A stretch of 41,263 bases of DNA from positions 1-41,263 of the forward strand of contig NZ_BMPP01000023.1 of the NCBI RefSeq assembly GCF_014647655.1, written 5' to 3'. A model generated the notes under the pieces. The model saw only the letters and a program-made list of their open reading frames with translations. It made no database searches and was not told the DNA's origin. Shown here in pieces: positions 16,306-25,027 of this stretch. The position numbers were made by a program, and so were the translations under genes. Numbering within the stretch: position 1 is the first letter of the stretch; the number at the start of each line of letters is the position of its first letter. The DNA is from Deinococcus malanensis (GTDB taxonomy: Bacteria; Deinococcota; Deinococci; Deinococcales; Deinococcaceae).

Positions 16306-16375
16306 GGGTGGCGCGCTAATCCGTTCCGGGGAGGGTGAACTGTCACACCCGCATCTGGACAGGCGGCTTGTGGGA

Positions 16376-16381
16376 TAACGT
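16376..16381 (+). promoter_or_regulatory. TANNNT -10 box for a leaderless DUF421 mRNA
   Basis: TAACGT ends 5 bases before ATG 16387. No Shine-Dalgarno sequence is present. Confidence 0.5.
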
Positions 16382-16386
16382 GCCCT

Positions 16387-16929
16387 ATGGACATGTGGCT
16401 GTCGGTCTTGCAGGACCTTCTGACGCCGCAGGGCGGCTGGTCCGTGGAGTTCCTCGTACGCGTCATCCTCTCGGTGGTCCTGCTCTACATACTGGTGATT
16501 TTTATCGCGCGCGGCTTTGGCGCGCGCACATTCGCGTCCTTCACTTCCTTCGACTTCCTGATCAACGTCGCGGCGGGCTCACTGGTCGCCAGTTCGATCA
16601 TGGGCCGGAACCTCACTGAGGGCGCACTCGCCCTGCTGTGCCTGGCGCTGCTGCAGTGGGCCACCTCCTTCCTGAGCGCCCGCTCCCAGCGTTTTCACGA
16701 CGTGGTGGACAATCCCCCGGTGGTCCTGATCGAGTACGGCCAGTACCGTGAGGCGGTGATGCGCCGGGCACGCGTCTCCAGACAGTCCCTGGAACAGCAG
16801 CTGCGCAGCCAGGGGGTCAGTGATGTGGCGCAGGTGCGGTTGGCCGTCCTGGAGTCGGGTGGCAGTGTCTCTGTGGTTCAGGGAACCGAATCCAGACACC
16901 CCGGCACGTTTCCGCGTCGCGCGGATTGA
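16387..16929 (+). CDS. DUF421 / YetF-like membrane protein
   Basis: 180 residues. Three membrane segments (about 20-40, 55-70 and 78-95) surround the family signature GFGARTFASFTSFDFLINVA. A cytoplasmic YetF C-terminal domain follows, with the PPVVLIEYGQ strand, the helix RARVSRQSLEQQLRSQGV and strand VRLAVLESGGSVSVV. In Bacillus, YetF/YdfS-type proteins reach the sporulating or stressed membrane. The biochemical role is unknown. A second ATG at 16393 is possible, but the -10 box spacing favours 16387. Confidence 0.88.
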   Translation: MDMWLSVLQDLLTPQGGWSVEFLVRVILSVVLLYILVIFIARGFGARTFASFTSFDFLINVAAGSLVASSIMGRNLTEGALALLCLALLQWATSFLSARSQRFHDVVDNPPVVLIEYGQYREAVMRRARVSRQSLEQQLRSQGVSDVAQVRLAVLESGGSVSVVQGTESRHPGTFPRRAD

Positions 16930-17098
16930 ACTTCCGCACGTTCCTCACCGCTGAACCGTCGACCTGGGTGGGATTGCTTCTGATCATGAACATCCACCGC
17001 TGAGAGCCGGTAGCCATGGAGGCCTGCTCCGACGGGGTGTGATCACCAGAAATTCAAAGCGGACCGGATTCACCCTGCCCGCCTGCTGCGCAAGTTCC

Positions 17099-17473
17099 TC
17101 AGTTTGGCATTGCCTCCCTGACATAGTCGAACACGACAGCCACACCCTCTAGATGGTCGTTCACGACTATCGGGTTCTCCGGGTGACCCACCACGATTTC
17201 GTACCCTGCTTCTGGCAGCGCCCGGCCACCGACCTCCAGTTCCATATCAGAGACACCGATATCCGCCGGGAACGACAACGTGTAGTGGTTGAACGCGAGG
17301 AGACCGTGGTAACTCCAGTTCTCGGCGTCGGTCAGAGTGCCTCCACTGGCCTCAATCTGCTCCCGTGCTTGATTCATGACGTCGTGAACGTAACTTTTTG
17401 CTTGTTCCCTCTGCTGAACCTTCTTCAGGTGCCGGACGCGTGCCTCATTCACCAGTTCCGCGAAATCTGCCAT
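17099..17473 (-). CDS. Conserved-looking hypothetical protein, 124 residues
   Basis: A soluble protein with a charged N-terminal helix (ARVRHLKKVQQREQAKSYVHD) and a strand-rich second half (NHYTLSFPADIGVSDMELEV; YEIVVGHPENPIVV; GVAVVFDYV). The helix-then-beta layout would suit a small binding protein. GGAGAAGGTGAG stands just before ATG 17473, so the start is good. No family is recognised. It ends head-on to nothing and is single. Confidence 0.65.
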   Translation of the reverse strand: MADFAELVNEARVRHLKKVQQREQAKSYVHDVMNQAREQIEASGGTLTDAENWSYHGLLAFNHYTLSFPADIGVSDMELEVGGRALPEAGYEIVVGHPENPIVVNDHLEGVAVVFDYVREAMPN

Positions 17474-17515
17474 TTCTCACCTTCTCCGAGAAGTTGACCT
17501 CGCCAGAGCCTGCGG

Positions 17516-18327
17516 TCACCGTTGGAACTGCAAGTCGACCCGGGCTCGGTTGGTGGACCTTCTCGCTTGGAGTTCAACCGTCAACCGCTCATCGCCTCGT
17601 GCAAATCGGTATGTCGCCTCGGTGGCGCCTTCCCGCGTATCGCCGCTCTCGATAAATCCCTGCGAGATGAAGAACGGAAGCTAGAAGGCCGTGAGCTGCG
17701 ACAAGGAAAAGTCACCATAAAACTGCAGACTGACGACGCCGTTGCGGTAACTGGCGAGATCAACAGGAACGTCCGCTGGAGGGGTTAGGAGCAGACGTCC
17801 GCGTTCTGCCTGCATGGTCTTCAGGTCAACGGGGCGGCGTACACCTCCAGGTCGAACGGCAACTGACTGACCATCAGACGTTCTGGAAGATTCCCGTCCC
17901 GGAAGCGGTACAACGCCTGCGTCACTTGCTCAGCGACCTGGATGATGCGGACCTCCAGGAGACGTTCATTGCGTCGCAGGAGCGCTTGCGCCCTGCCTTC
18001 CCCAAGCCAGGACCTGAACGTCAGCTCAAACCCCTGGCGTTGCAGTTGATCCACGGCAACCTCCAGCGCGTGACGCGCATTCAGGTTGTCGCGATAAGAC
18101 AGCAGCGCCGACTGGGTGCCGGCGTCATATTTAGCACCGAGCACCCTGGCTCCAGAGCGAGCGCTCAGCTGCAGGCGGGATTCGTCCTTCTGCGGCCGGG
18201 ATTTAGCCCCTGAATAGAGGCCCCAGGGCAGGCCAAGCGTGGTGCCTGAGAGCAGGCGTTCATGGTTCATCTGGGCGAAGGCTGAGCCTGGCACCAGACT
18301 TAACATCAGCAGAGCGAGACGCATCAT
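17516..18327 (-). pseudogene. Secreted tandem-domain protein, broken by a frameshift and a TAG
   Basis: The frame from ATG 18327 (AGGAGG 6 bases upstream) has a signal peptide (LALLMLSLVPGSAFAQ) and one domain, and stops at 17821. Changing frame by one base near 17825-17835 lets the protein continue (VDLKTMQAERGRLLLTPPAD) and match the second half of the intact paralogue at 24173-25027 down to a TGA at 17516-17518. Within this second half a TAG (17681-17683) stands where the paralogue has Tyr (LTAF*LPFFISQGF against MNEFYREQFAKQGF). So the gene has one probable single-base deletion and one nonsense codon. The first domain alone (168 residues) might still be made and exported. Confidence 0.8.
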
Positions 18328-18505
18328 AGAAACCTCCTGGTCTGGGTTGTGCGTTTGGCGCGCTCCTCTGAACGGCTTGGGGAAACGAAGCGCAGAGGAG
18401 AAGTGACAACATGCGGATTGATCTCAAGTCGCTGATCCTGTGCCTGCTTGCGAAGCACTGGACGAATCAGGTAGGTGCCAGGTGCCGCTCCTTCAGCTTT
18501 GAAAG

Positions 18506-19027
18506 TTATGGCAAACTGTTAATGAGCTTGTCGTAGGCGTATTTCGCGGCGTCATCCTGCTGTTGCCAGAGACTCAACAGGGTGAACTGCTGCTTCAGCA
18601 GGAGTTGCTGACCGTTCTTCCGTTCGAAGATCAGCTTCAAATCGAGTTTTCCCCAGGGAAGCAGAACTTTTGGAGCCTGGATGACAGGAGTGACCGTGAT
18701 CACATCCTGGCCTGCGGGTGTCGTGCCCACTGTCGCTTTGGGGTAACGGCGTTTCAGCGAACCGGCCAGGTCATGACGCATGGAGTTGAGCACGATCGTG
18801 CGTTGCTGCTCGGTGAGGCCCTTGGGCTTCCCTTCAATCCGCGGGGGAAGAATGATGTACTGCGCGCCTGCCATGGCGGAGGTACTCCACGTTGCGCTTT
18901 CCTGTGCTGTGGGGAGAGCCCCTGCCGGCAGGAGCATGGCACTCACGCTGACCATCACCAGGGAGGACCAGACGACCCGGAAGGCTTGAGGCCAGGTCTT
19001 GCGCACTCTGATTCCGGCAGAGGTCAT
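18506..19027 (-). CDS. Secreted protein of unknown function coupled to HtrA
   Basis: 173 residues. The N-terminus has a charged start and hydrophobic stretch (AFRVVWSSLVMVSVSAMLL) ending in a likely signal-peptidase site (PAGALPTAQES). The mature part has a strand and helix pattern (QYIILPPRIEGKPKGLTEQQ; GQDVITVTPVIQAPKVLLPW; KLDLKLIFERKNGQQLLLKQ) like small periplasmic lipoprotein-type domains, although no lipobox Cys is present. Its ATG overlaps the stop of the protease gene by 4 bases, so the two are coupled; it may be a substrate or partner. Family not recognised. Confidence 0.7.
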   Translation of the reverse strand: MTSAGIRVRKTWPQAFRVVWSSLVMVSVSAMLLPAGALPTAQESATWSTSAMAGAQYIILPPRIEGKPKGLTEQQRTIVLNSMRHDLAGSLKRRYPKATVGTTPAGQDVITVTPVIQAPKVLLPWGKLDLKLIFERKNGQQLLLKQQFTLLSLWQQQDDAAKYAYDKLINSLP

Positions 19028-20202
19028 TCGACGTTCCTGGCAGCAAGGTTCAACACGAGTTCACGTGTCTCGCCATCACGCTGAATCATGAGTTCGACCG
19101 TTCCTCCACCCTGCTGGGAAACAAGTGCCGTCTGGATGTCCTGCAGGGTCGTGACCGGTTGTCCGGCAATCCTCGTGATGACGTCACCGCCCATCAGGAG
19201 CGCTGCCTCCCCCAGTTCAAGACGCCGCAAGCCGCCTTGAAGTCCGGCACCCGCCGCAGGGCTTGCTGGGGAGACCTCCTGCACCAGCACACCATCATCC
19301 GGAAGGTTGAACTCCTGACGCACCTCGCCTGGCAGCAACGCGACTGGAATGCCCGTGACGCCAATCCGGGGTACGTTGACTGTTTCTCCTGCCTTGAGGC
19401 GTGGCAGGATCGCCTTAGCAGTATTGATCGGGATGGCAAATCCAACCCCGGCGTTCTGACCCGTACCGGAGGCCGCCGTTCCTGGGGAAAGGATCATCGT
19501 ATTGATCCCGATCACCTCAGCAGCACTGTTCAGGAGCGGGCCGCCTGAGTTCCCGGGATTGATGGCCGCATCAGTCTGGATGCTGTTCTGCGGGATGCCG
19601 TTGATGCCGGTCGGAACCACCCGGTTCTTGGCTGAAACGATGCCCTGAGTAACGGAGAATTCCAGGCCGAACGGAGACCCCATCGCGATGGCTTTCGCCC
19701 CGACTCGCACCTGATCACTGTCGCCCAGCTCCAGTGGGTCGTACAGGTCGTCGGGGATGTCTGTGGTCTGAAGGAGCGCCAGATCGTACTCGGGAGCCAC
19801 ACCGACAATCCGGGCCGGGAATTCTCTCTTCCGGTCAGGCAGATGCACGGTCACTTGCTGGGCTCCTTCCACCACGTGGAAGTTCGTCAGAATGAATCCC
19901 TGGTCGTCGACAAAAAACCCGGAACCCGTGCCCGTGACATCCTGGCCGGAGGCGTCTTCGCCTGCTTCGCTGGAGTCCATGCCGGTCCCGGGCATCTGGT
20001 TGCGACGCGTGATGAACACCACCCCGTTCTGGCTCTCGTCTGTGACTGAGATGGTGTTCTCCTCGTACTCCAGAGCCGCTGATTCAGCGGGTGCAGAAGC
20101 AGGGACTGAGGCAGTCACGGGAGTGCGTTGACTGGTCTGCTGTTCGCAGGCACCTAAAAGGATAGTGACTGCAAGCAGACCTGGTGTGAAAGTACGTAGC
20201 AC
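19024..20202 (-). CDS. HtrA/DegP-type serine protease, lipoprotein
   Basis: 392 residues. The lipobox ILLGAC places the lipidated Cys at 19, so the enzyme is anchored outside the cytoplasmic membrane. A Ser/Thr/Pro linker leads to the trypsin-like domain with the full triad: H109 (TNFHVVEG), D140 (YDLALL) and S219 (GNSGGP). One PDZ domain follows (about 290-385, with GDVITRIAGQPV). The family degrades or refolds damaged envelope proteins. The start is GTG 20202 behind GGAGGTGA. It leads an operon with the secreted 173-residue protein (4-base overlap) and perhaps the broken gene at 17516-18327. Confidence 0.93.
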   Translation of the reverse strand: MLRTFTPGLLAVTILLGACEQQTSQRTPVTASVPASAPAESAALEYEENTISVTDESQNGVVFITRRNQMPGTGMDSSEAGEDASGQDVTGTGSGFFVDDQGFILTNFHVVEGAQQVTVHLPDRKREFPARIVGVAPEYDLALLQTTDIPDDLYDPLELGDSDQVRVGAKAIAMGSPFGLEFSVTQGIVSAKNRVVPTGINGIPQNSIQTDAAINPGNSGGPLLNSAAEVIGINTMILSPGTAASGTGQNAGVGFAIPINTAKAILPRLKAGETVNVPRIGVTGIPVALLPGEVRQEFNLPDDGVLVQEVSPASPAAGAGLQGGLRRLELGEAALLMGGDVITRIAGQPVTTLQDIQTALVSQQGGGTVELMIQRDGETRELVLNLAARNVE

Positions 20203-20343
20203 AATTCACCTCCAAAAGTGAATGTGGTCATAGGAATTTGGAACTCTGATTGCGTTCGGCAGCACAGCACGATAAAATTTTGGTGTTTTCTGTACAGTGT
20301 AATATCTTTGAGTCATGGCTTATATCTACAATGCCAGCCTTTA

Positions 20344-20356
20344 TTGTTAATAACAA
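20344..20356. promoter_or_regulatory. Palindromic operator candidate TTGTTA-A-TAACAA
   Basis: A perfect 13-base palindrome with one central base, in the AT-rich divergent region. It could bind a dimeric regulator. The protein is unknown. Confidence 0.4.
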
Positions 20357-20593
20357 AGCCTTACATCAGTCATGGGCTCATCTGCAGCGACAAGTCGAAT
20401 ATATCTGCCATGGATGATTCCAGACACCAGAAAGTATTTTGTCCGCCTAAGCAAGTATTCAGCTGGGATTCAGCCCAACATCTAATTCGGTTCAAGAAGC
20501 CCGTGCTGGACCGTTACATCCCGCCATGTATCTACCGTTATCCACTCCTGATCTACTTATTGTTTTGCGAGAAACCTCACCCTTTATAGATAA

Positions 20594-20639
20594 CCACACT
20601 AAATTGATAACACCTTTTTCCGCTCTGCATTTAGTGTGG
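20594..20639 (+). promoter_or_regulatory. Inverted repeat overlapping the DUF1206 leader and ribosome site
   Basis: CCACACTAAAT (20594-20604) and ATTTAGTGTGG (20629-20639) are perfect 11-base arms around 24 bases. The second arm covers the GTGGAG in front of ATG 20644. In RNA it could hide the ribosome site; in DNA it could be a two-site operator with centres 35 bases apart. Confidence 0.45.
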
Positions 20640-20643
20640 AGTG

Positions 20644-21480
20644 ATGAATAGCTCTGGGGAAACGAAAGGCCATCAACCTGACCCCACCTCTTGGATGAAA
20701 GTACTGGCACGTCTCGGCTATTTCGTGAAAGGAATGGTTTACATCACGCTTGGCGTGCTCACCGCCAAGGCGGCAATCCTGGTGACGATCCACCCGCCAG
20801 GAACCCGTGGCGTTCTCGAAATGATTGGGGAGGACCTGTTCGGACAGGTAACCCTGGCCATCACCGCCGCTGGCTTGTTCGGGTACGCCCTGTGGCAAGG
20901 CTTCCGGGCCACTGTGAACCCCGAGCGGTACCCCCGCACCCTGAAAGGGGTCGCCAAGCGCCTCGGTCTGCTCCTGAGTGCAGGTGCCTACGCCAGCCTG
21001 ACCTACTTTGCAACCGTCCTGGTCCTGTTCGATAGTCCAGACCGCCAGAACCTGAATGCCGAGGATGACTGGACAGAATGGCTGCTCTCCCTGCCCTTCG
21101 GACAGCTCCTCGTCGGACTTGGTGGCCTCGTCGTGGTGGCTGTCGCCCTGAACCTGTGCTACGTGGCGTACTCCGGCATGTTCATGAAGCGTCTGGAACT
21201 GGTAGGCGGCCATGAAACGCAGCGGCGCCTCATCACGACCATTGGCCGCCTTGGCATCGCTGCACGAGGCCTGGTGATCGGAATCGTCGGTATCTTCTTT
21301 ATTCAGGCCGCGTGGGATTTCAGTCCGGAGAGAGCAGGAGGGCTCAGGGAAGCCCTGCGGGCCGTGGAGAATGGTCCATATGGACAGTGGCTCTTAAGCT
21401 TCATAGCGGTCGGGCTCGTCGCCTTTGGCCTCTACGAGTTGCTTCGCAGCCGGTACCGGAGGATCCCAGTGGACACGTAA
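20644..21480 (+). CDS. DUF1206 membrane protein
   Basis: 278 residues with six membrane segments arranged as three repeats of two, as in DUF1206. Each repeat opens with a pattern like R-x-G-[YI]-x-x-[KR]-G-[ML]-V (ARLGYFVKGMVYITLG; KRLGLLLSAGAYASL; GRLGIAARGLVIGIVG). The loops between the paired helices are polar. Function unknown; the family lies in the cytoplasmic membrane. The frame is open from GTG 20641, one codon earlier. The start context is unusual because an inverted-repeat arm covers the likely ribosome site. Confidence 0.88.
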   Translation: MNSSGETKGHQPDPTSWMKVLARLGYFVKGMVYITLGVLTAKAAILVTIHPPGTRGVLEMIGEDLFGQVTLAITAAGLFGYALWQGFRATVNPERYPRTLKGVAKRLGLLLSAGAYASLTYFATVLVLFDSPDRQNLNAEDDWTEWLLSLPFGQLLVGLGGLVVVAVALNLCYVAYSGMFMKRLELVGGHETQRRLITTIGRLGIAARGLVIGIVGIFFIQAAWDFSPERAGGLREALRAVENGPYGQWLLSFIAVGLVAFGLYELLRSRYRRIPVDT

Positions 21481-21629
21481 ATGGGCCACCCGCCGCTCTT
21501 CTCTCAATCACCTAGAGGGCCCCATGGTGTCAACGGTCCAGGAATTACGTGGCCCATGACCTGAACTCGGGGCAGAGTCCAGAGTGCTACTTGTGGTCGT
21601 CCTGCCGAAGCGGGGAAGTGAGGGTACGC

Positions 21630-23069
21630 TCAGGTCTCGCGCTTGAGGGTGACCTCAACCCGTGTTCCCTGACCTTCCCCGCTTTTCAACTCGATGCGGC
21701 CCCCATGCTGCTCCACAATCCAGGCCGCAATCGGCAGGCCAAGACCAGTCCCGCCAGGATCCCGACCCCGTCCTGGATCCGCCCGGTAGAACCGCTCAAA
21801 GACGTGCGCCTGATCGGCGGCCGGAATGCCCGCCCCTTCATCCTGGACCACCAGCAGGACATGGTTCTGGTCTTCTAGGACGATGAGGTCGACAGACCGG
21901 CCTGCGGGCGTGAATTTCAGAGCATTGTCCAGCAGGATCAGAATGAGTTGCCGGAGTCGGTCGGGATCACCGCAGACACGAACACCAGGTGCGACGGTGG
22001 CCTGAACGACCTGCCCACCCGCCAGGCGTTGGGCGTTCCTGAAGGCTTCAAGCGCAATCCTGGAGAGGTCCAGGGGTGCGGCGCGGAAGGGCACCCCGGC
22101 ATCCCGCCGGGCGAGGAGGAGCATGTCCGAGACGAGCCGGGCAAGCCTCGTGGTTTCCTTTTCAACGTCGCTCAGCATCTCGTGCTTCTCCTGAGGGTCC
22201 ATGTCGGGATGCAGTCTCAGGAGTTCCAGGTTGCCCTGCATGATGGTCAACGGCGCACGAAGTTCGTGGGAAGCGTCCGCCAGGAAGCGCTGCTGAACCT
22301 GAGATGACGCCTGGAGACTGCCGAGCATCTCGTTGAACGTCAGGGCGAGTCGCCCGAGTTCATCCGGGTGTTCCACCGGACCGACGCGGCGAGAGAGGTC
22401 GCCAGACTGCGCGATGTCCCCAGCCGTACTGGTCAGGCGAGCGACAGGTGCCAGGGCCCGCTTGGCAATGCTTCCTCCCAGGCCGATGACAGCGATCAGC
22501 GAAACCGCCCCCAGGGAGAACAGCAGATTTCTCAGGTCCCGGACCGCACGGTCGAGCGGTCCGAGAGGAGTGAGCGCTTCCACGAACCCGTGGAGGCGGT
22601 CCTCTTTTTTTAAGGGGAGTACATACTGCCGCCAGCGTTCACCCTTGACCATGAGGATTCCGAACGCGTTCCTGCTGGACTGCACTGGGTTCGCACGAAG
22701 GGCAGGCACCAGGGCTGCCGCTGAATCGTAAGCGGGTCCGGCGGGCGCAGTGATGGTCGCTCGAGGTGATGCTGGGGGCACCTGCTCCGCGCCCGGCGTG
22801 GCCTGCACGAGACGTTCGTTAGCGTTGTACAGCCGGAGGACGATATTGGCACTATCTGGTTTTGTGTCCAGGATGTACGACCGACCCGCGCCCAGCACGC
22901 CTGCAGCGACGTGCCGGGCACTGAGCCTGAGAACCTGATCCTGAGCGACGTACTGACTCCGCGTGAAGAGGGCGTAGCTGAAGAACGCCATGAGGAACAG
23001 AGCTGTGGCGCTGAGAATGCCGTACCACAGGGCGAGACGCAGGCGGATGGAGACAACGTTACTAGGCAC
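21630..23069 (-). CDS. Membrane sensor histidine kinase
   Basis: 479 residues. Two membrane segments (about 12-34 and 183-202) bracket a periplasmic sensor domain of about 150 residues. A HAMP linker (205-258) leads to the HisKA domain with ASHELRAPL (H268) and a HATPase domain with the N box around N382 (LLDNALKFTP), G1 DEGAGIP, F box FERFYRAD and G2 GGTGLGLPIA. All catalytic motifs are intact. The stop lies 150 bases from the convergent DUF1206 gene. It overlaps the upstream regulator gene by 8 bases, so the two are co-translated. Confidence 0.95.
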   Translation of the reverse strand: MPSNVVSIRLRLALWYGILSATALFLMAFFSYALFTRSQYVAQDQVLRLSARHVAAGVLGAGRSYILDTKPDSANIVLRLYNANERLVQATPGAEQVPPASPRATITAPAGPAYDSAAALVPALRANPVQSSRNAFGILMVKGERWRQYVLPLKKEDRLHGFVEALTPLGPLDRAVRDLRNLLFSLGAVSLIAVIGLGGSIAKRALAPVARLTSTAGDIAQSGDLSRRVGPVEHPDELGRLALTFNEMLGSLQASSQVQQRFLADASHELRAPLTIMQGNLELLRLHPDMDPQEKHEMLSDVEKETTRLARLVSDMLLLARRDAGVPFRAAPLDLSRIALEAFRNAQRLAGGQVVQATVAPGVRVCGDPDRLRQLILILLDNALKFTPAGRSVDLIVLEDQNHVLLVVQDEGAGIPAADQAHVFERFYRADPGRGRDPGGTGLGLPIAAWIVEQHGGRIELKSGEGQGTRVEVTLKRET

Positions 23070-23733
23070 GCAGCACGTAGCCCGCTCCGCGGATGGTGTG
23101 AATCACACGGGATTCGTCGTTCACCTCCAGTTTCTGGCGGAGCTGCTTGACGTACACCTCCACGATATTGTCATCCCCGTCGTAGTCCGGGTCCCACGCC
23201 TGGCTCAGGAGCATGGATTTGCTCATCACGCGTTCTGGCTGCTCAACAAAGACCCGCAGGACCTTGAATTCCTGTGCGGTCAGGATCACTTCCCGTTCGC
23301 CTTGCCAGACCTGATGCTTCGTGACGTCTACGACGATATTGCCGAAGGACAGCACGTCAGCCGTCCCGCCTTCAGAGCGGCGCAGCAGGGCACGAATACG
23401 GGCACGCAGAATCTCGAACGTGAAGGGTTTGACCACATAATCATCGGCCCCAGCCTCCAGCCCGCCCACCTGGTCCTCCGCCGCGTCCCTCGCGGTTAAC
23501 AGGATCACGCAAAGCTGTGGATCTTCGGCACGCAAACGCCAGAGGACCTGCAGGCCGTCCATGTTCGGCATCATTACGTCGAGGACCACCAGATCCGGAG
23601 GATGAGTACGTGCGATTTCGAGGGCTTCCTCTCCTGATCCGGCCACATTCACCGTATAACCGTCGTAGGCGAGGCCCCGGCGCAGCATACTCGTGATGCC
23701 TGGATCATCATCGACCACCAGGATTCGCTGCAT
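23062..23733 (-). CDS. OmpR-family response regulator
   Basis: 223 residues: receiver domain 1-118 (acidic pair at D8-D9-D10, phospho-acceptor D52 in VVLDVMMP, Thr in LLTARD and Lys in VVKPF), then a winged-helix Trans_reg_C domain (about 127-223, ending RGAGYVLRA). First gene of the pair, with GGAGGG 8 bases before ATG 23733. The target genes are not known. The secreted tandem-domain gene lies divergently 440 bases away and could be one. Confidence 0.95.
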   Translation of the reverse strand: MQRILVVDDDPGITSMLRRGLAYDGYTVNVAGSGEEALEIARTHPPDLVVLDVMMPNMDGLQVLWRLRAEDPQLCVILLTARDAAEDQVGGLEAGADDYVVKPFTFEILRARIRALLRRSEGGTADVLSFGNIVVDVTKHQVWQGEREVILTAQEFKVLRVFVEQPERVMSKSMLLSQAWDPDYDGDDNIVEVYVKQLRQKLEVNDESRVIHTIRGAGYVLRA

Positions 23734-24172
23734 CAGATCAACCCTCCAAGGTATTTGACCTTCAGTTTACTCCTGTTCACGCAGACACCACGAACGGTTC
23801 AGCCGGGCTTCAACTTGAAAACAGTCCAACTTCAGGGCACGGAACTACTGTGGCCGTGGTCTTCAGGAGCAGGCTGCATTCGCACCTGAAATCCACCCGT
23901 GTGGGCTCCGACTCACCTGACCTCCCTGGAAAGGCCAGGCCTCTGGTCGGGACCCCTGGGATTAACCTCCTGACGCCACCGTGGCACAGGTGGGTTGCCT
24001 GGAGGCCAGGGCGCAAGCATCGTTCGGGTCCAAGCAGGGGGCCTGAGCGGCACCAGAACCCAGCTGAATGACGCGGAGGACCTTTTGGAAGGGGGATCTT
24101 CCGATGCGTCAGTTAGGGCAGCGTGCACGGCTTGCGCCACCACCCTGAAAGTTCATACCAAAGGAGACCACC
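23734..24172. other. Intergenic region between divergent regulator and secreted-protein genes
   Basis: About 440 bases without a supported gene. It must contain the promoters of both divergent genes. I see no clear -10/-35 pair and no strong repeat. It is a sensible place to look for a binding site of the adjacent response regulator. Confidence 0.4.
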
Positions 24173-25027
24173 ATGAATACCATTCGTATCCTGACATCCG
24201 CTCTCGCGCTGCTCGCCCCTCTGGCCGTCACGGCTCAGGCTCAGACGCAACGGGCAGTCCTGTCCGGTTCGACCCTGGATATGCCCTGGACGGTCTATAG
24301 CCCCGGCTTTCTCCAGGGCCTCAACGAGAACTCTGCCAATCTGCGTTTCGCGCCACCCCCGAACAGCCAGGTGCTGGGTGTGAAGTACGACAACCGCACC
24401 ATTACCCTGGCGTCGCGCTCCATGGCCAGCGTGAGTGCCCTGTATACGCACCATGACAATCAACTGCGTGAACAGGGATTCAAACGCATGTCCGTTGATC
24501 TCACGAACAATACTTACCGCGCGGTGTACAGCAGGGCCAACGACACGGTGGAACTGCGGGTGATGAAGTCATCGAGCAACGCCTACCGTGCCATGCTCAA
24601 CCTGAGCGGAGTTCAAGCCGGTACTCAGGGCAACACATCGCTTCTCCTCAAGGACGGTACCCCAGAACAGCTTGGGTACGTCCTGTACGGCCCGGTGATG
24701 ATCACGGACCAGTTGCGCAATGACCCGGAGAGAATCCAGCTGTCCGTGCCCGCCGGGGCCATCGTGGATGATGTCAATCAGGAGAACGAGGACTTCACGG
24801 TCAAAGTACGCTCTGGCCTGAGTCTCGCGCAGATGAACGAGTTCTACCGCGAGCAGTTCGCCAAGCAGGGCTTCAACCGGATGTCCGGTGGAGTACCGGA
24901 ACGGGACAAGGTGGCCGCGGTCTATACGCGCGGGCAGAACCGCCTGGAATGGAGTGTCGAGCGTGAAGGGAATGACACCTATGAAATCCTCTTCAACTTT
25001 GAAGGCGTTCGAGATGGGAACAGTTGA
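24173..25027 (+). CDS. Secreted protein with two copies of one unknown domain
   Basis: 284 residues. A signal peptide (IRILTSALALLAPLAVTA, cleavage near AQAQ) is followed by two related domains, about 40-145 and 170-280. Both copies share a pattern: strand, helix with a QL/F-x-x-QGF-x-RM end (NQLREQGFKRM; EQFAKQGFNRM), AVYxR strand (RAVYSRAND; AAVYTRGQN), L-x-V/WSV strand, and final LNLSGV / FNFEGV. The repeat is clear by eye. AAGGAGACCACC precedes ATG, an excellent start. A broken paralogue with the same two-domain order is at 17516-18327. Function unknown, likely envelope. Confidence 0.75.
   Translation: MNTIRILTSALALLAPLAVTAQAQTQRAVLSGSTLDMPWTVYSPGFLQGLNENSANLRFAPPPNSQVLGVKYDNRTITLASRSMASVSALYTHHDNQLREQGFKRMSVDLTNNTYRAVYSRANDTVELRVMKSSSNAYRAMLNLSGVQAGTQGNTSLLLKDGTPEQLGYVLYGPVMITDQLRNDPERIQLSVPAGAIVDDVNQENEDFTVKVRSGLSLAQMNEFYREQFAKQGFNRMSGGVPERDKVAAVYTRGQNRLEWSVEREGNDTYEILFNFEGVRDGNS

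Larger units (their letters stand above)
15311..16386. other. Gene-poor region of about 1.1 kb
   Basis: Between the phosphoesterase and DUF421 genes there is no convincing intact gene. It holds a weak hairpin (15378-15394), one doubtful 70-codon frame (15575-15787) and an open stretch coding an acidic, Trp-rich tail with no start (16039-16305). The last 80 bases carry the -10 box of the DUF421 gene. The region looks like decayed coding DNA. Confidence 0.5.
20203..20643. other. AT-rich regulatory region between divergent htrA and DUF1206 genes
   Basis: The 441 bases between the two divergent genes are far more AT-rich than the surroundings (close to 60 percent A+T in 20281-20400 by my count) and contain no convincing gene. 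A 123-codon frame on the plus strand has non-coding-like composition. The region holds a palindrome (20344-20356) and a long inverted repeat at the DUF1206 start (20594-20639). It probably carries both promoters. Confidence 0.6.

Noticed and set aside
17522..17788. 88-codon plus-strand frame
   Set aside because: It is antisense to the second half of the broken tandem-domain gene, which matches the paralogue.
20218..20589. 123-codon frame in the AT-rich region
   Set aside because: The composition is non-coding-like, no ribosome site is present, and it covers the control region of two genes.
21481..21557. Inverted ATGGGCCAC / GTGGCCCAT pair as a bidirectional terminator
   Set aside because: The arms are 59 bases apart, too far for an efficient hairpin, and lack T runs.
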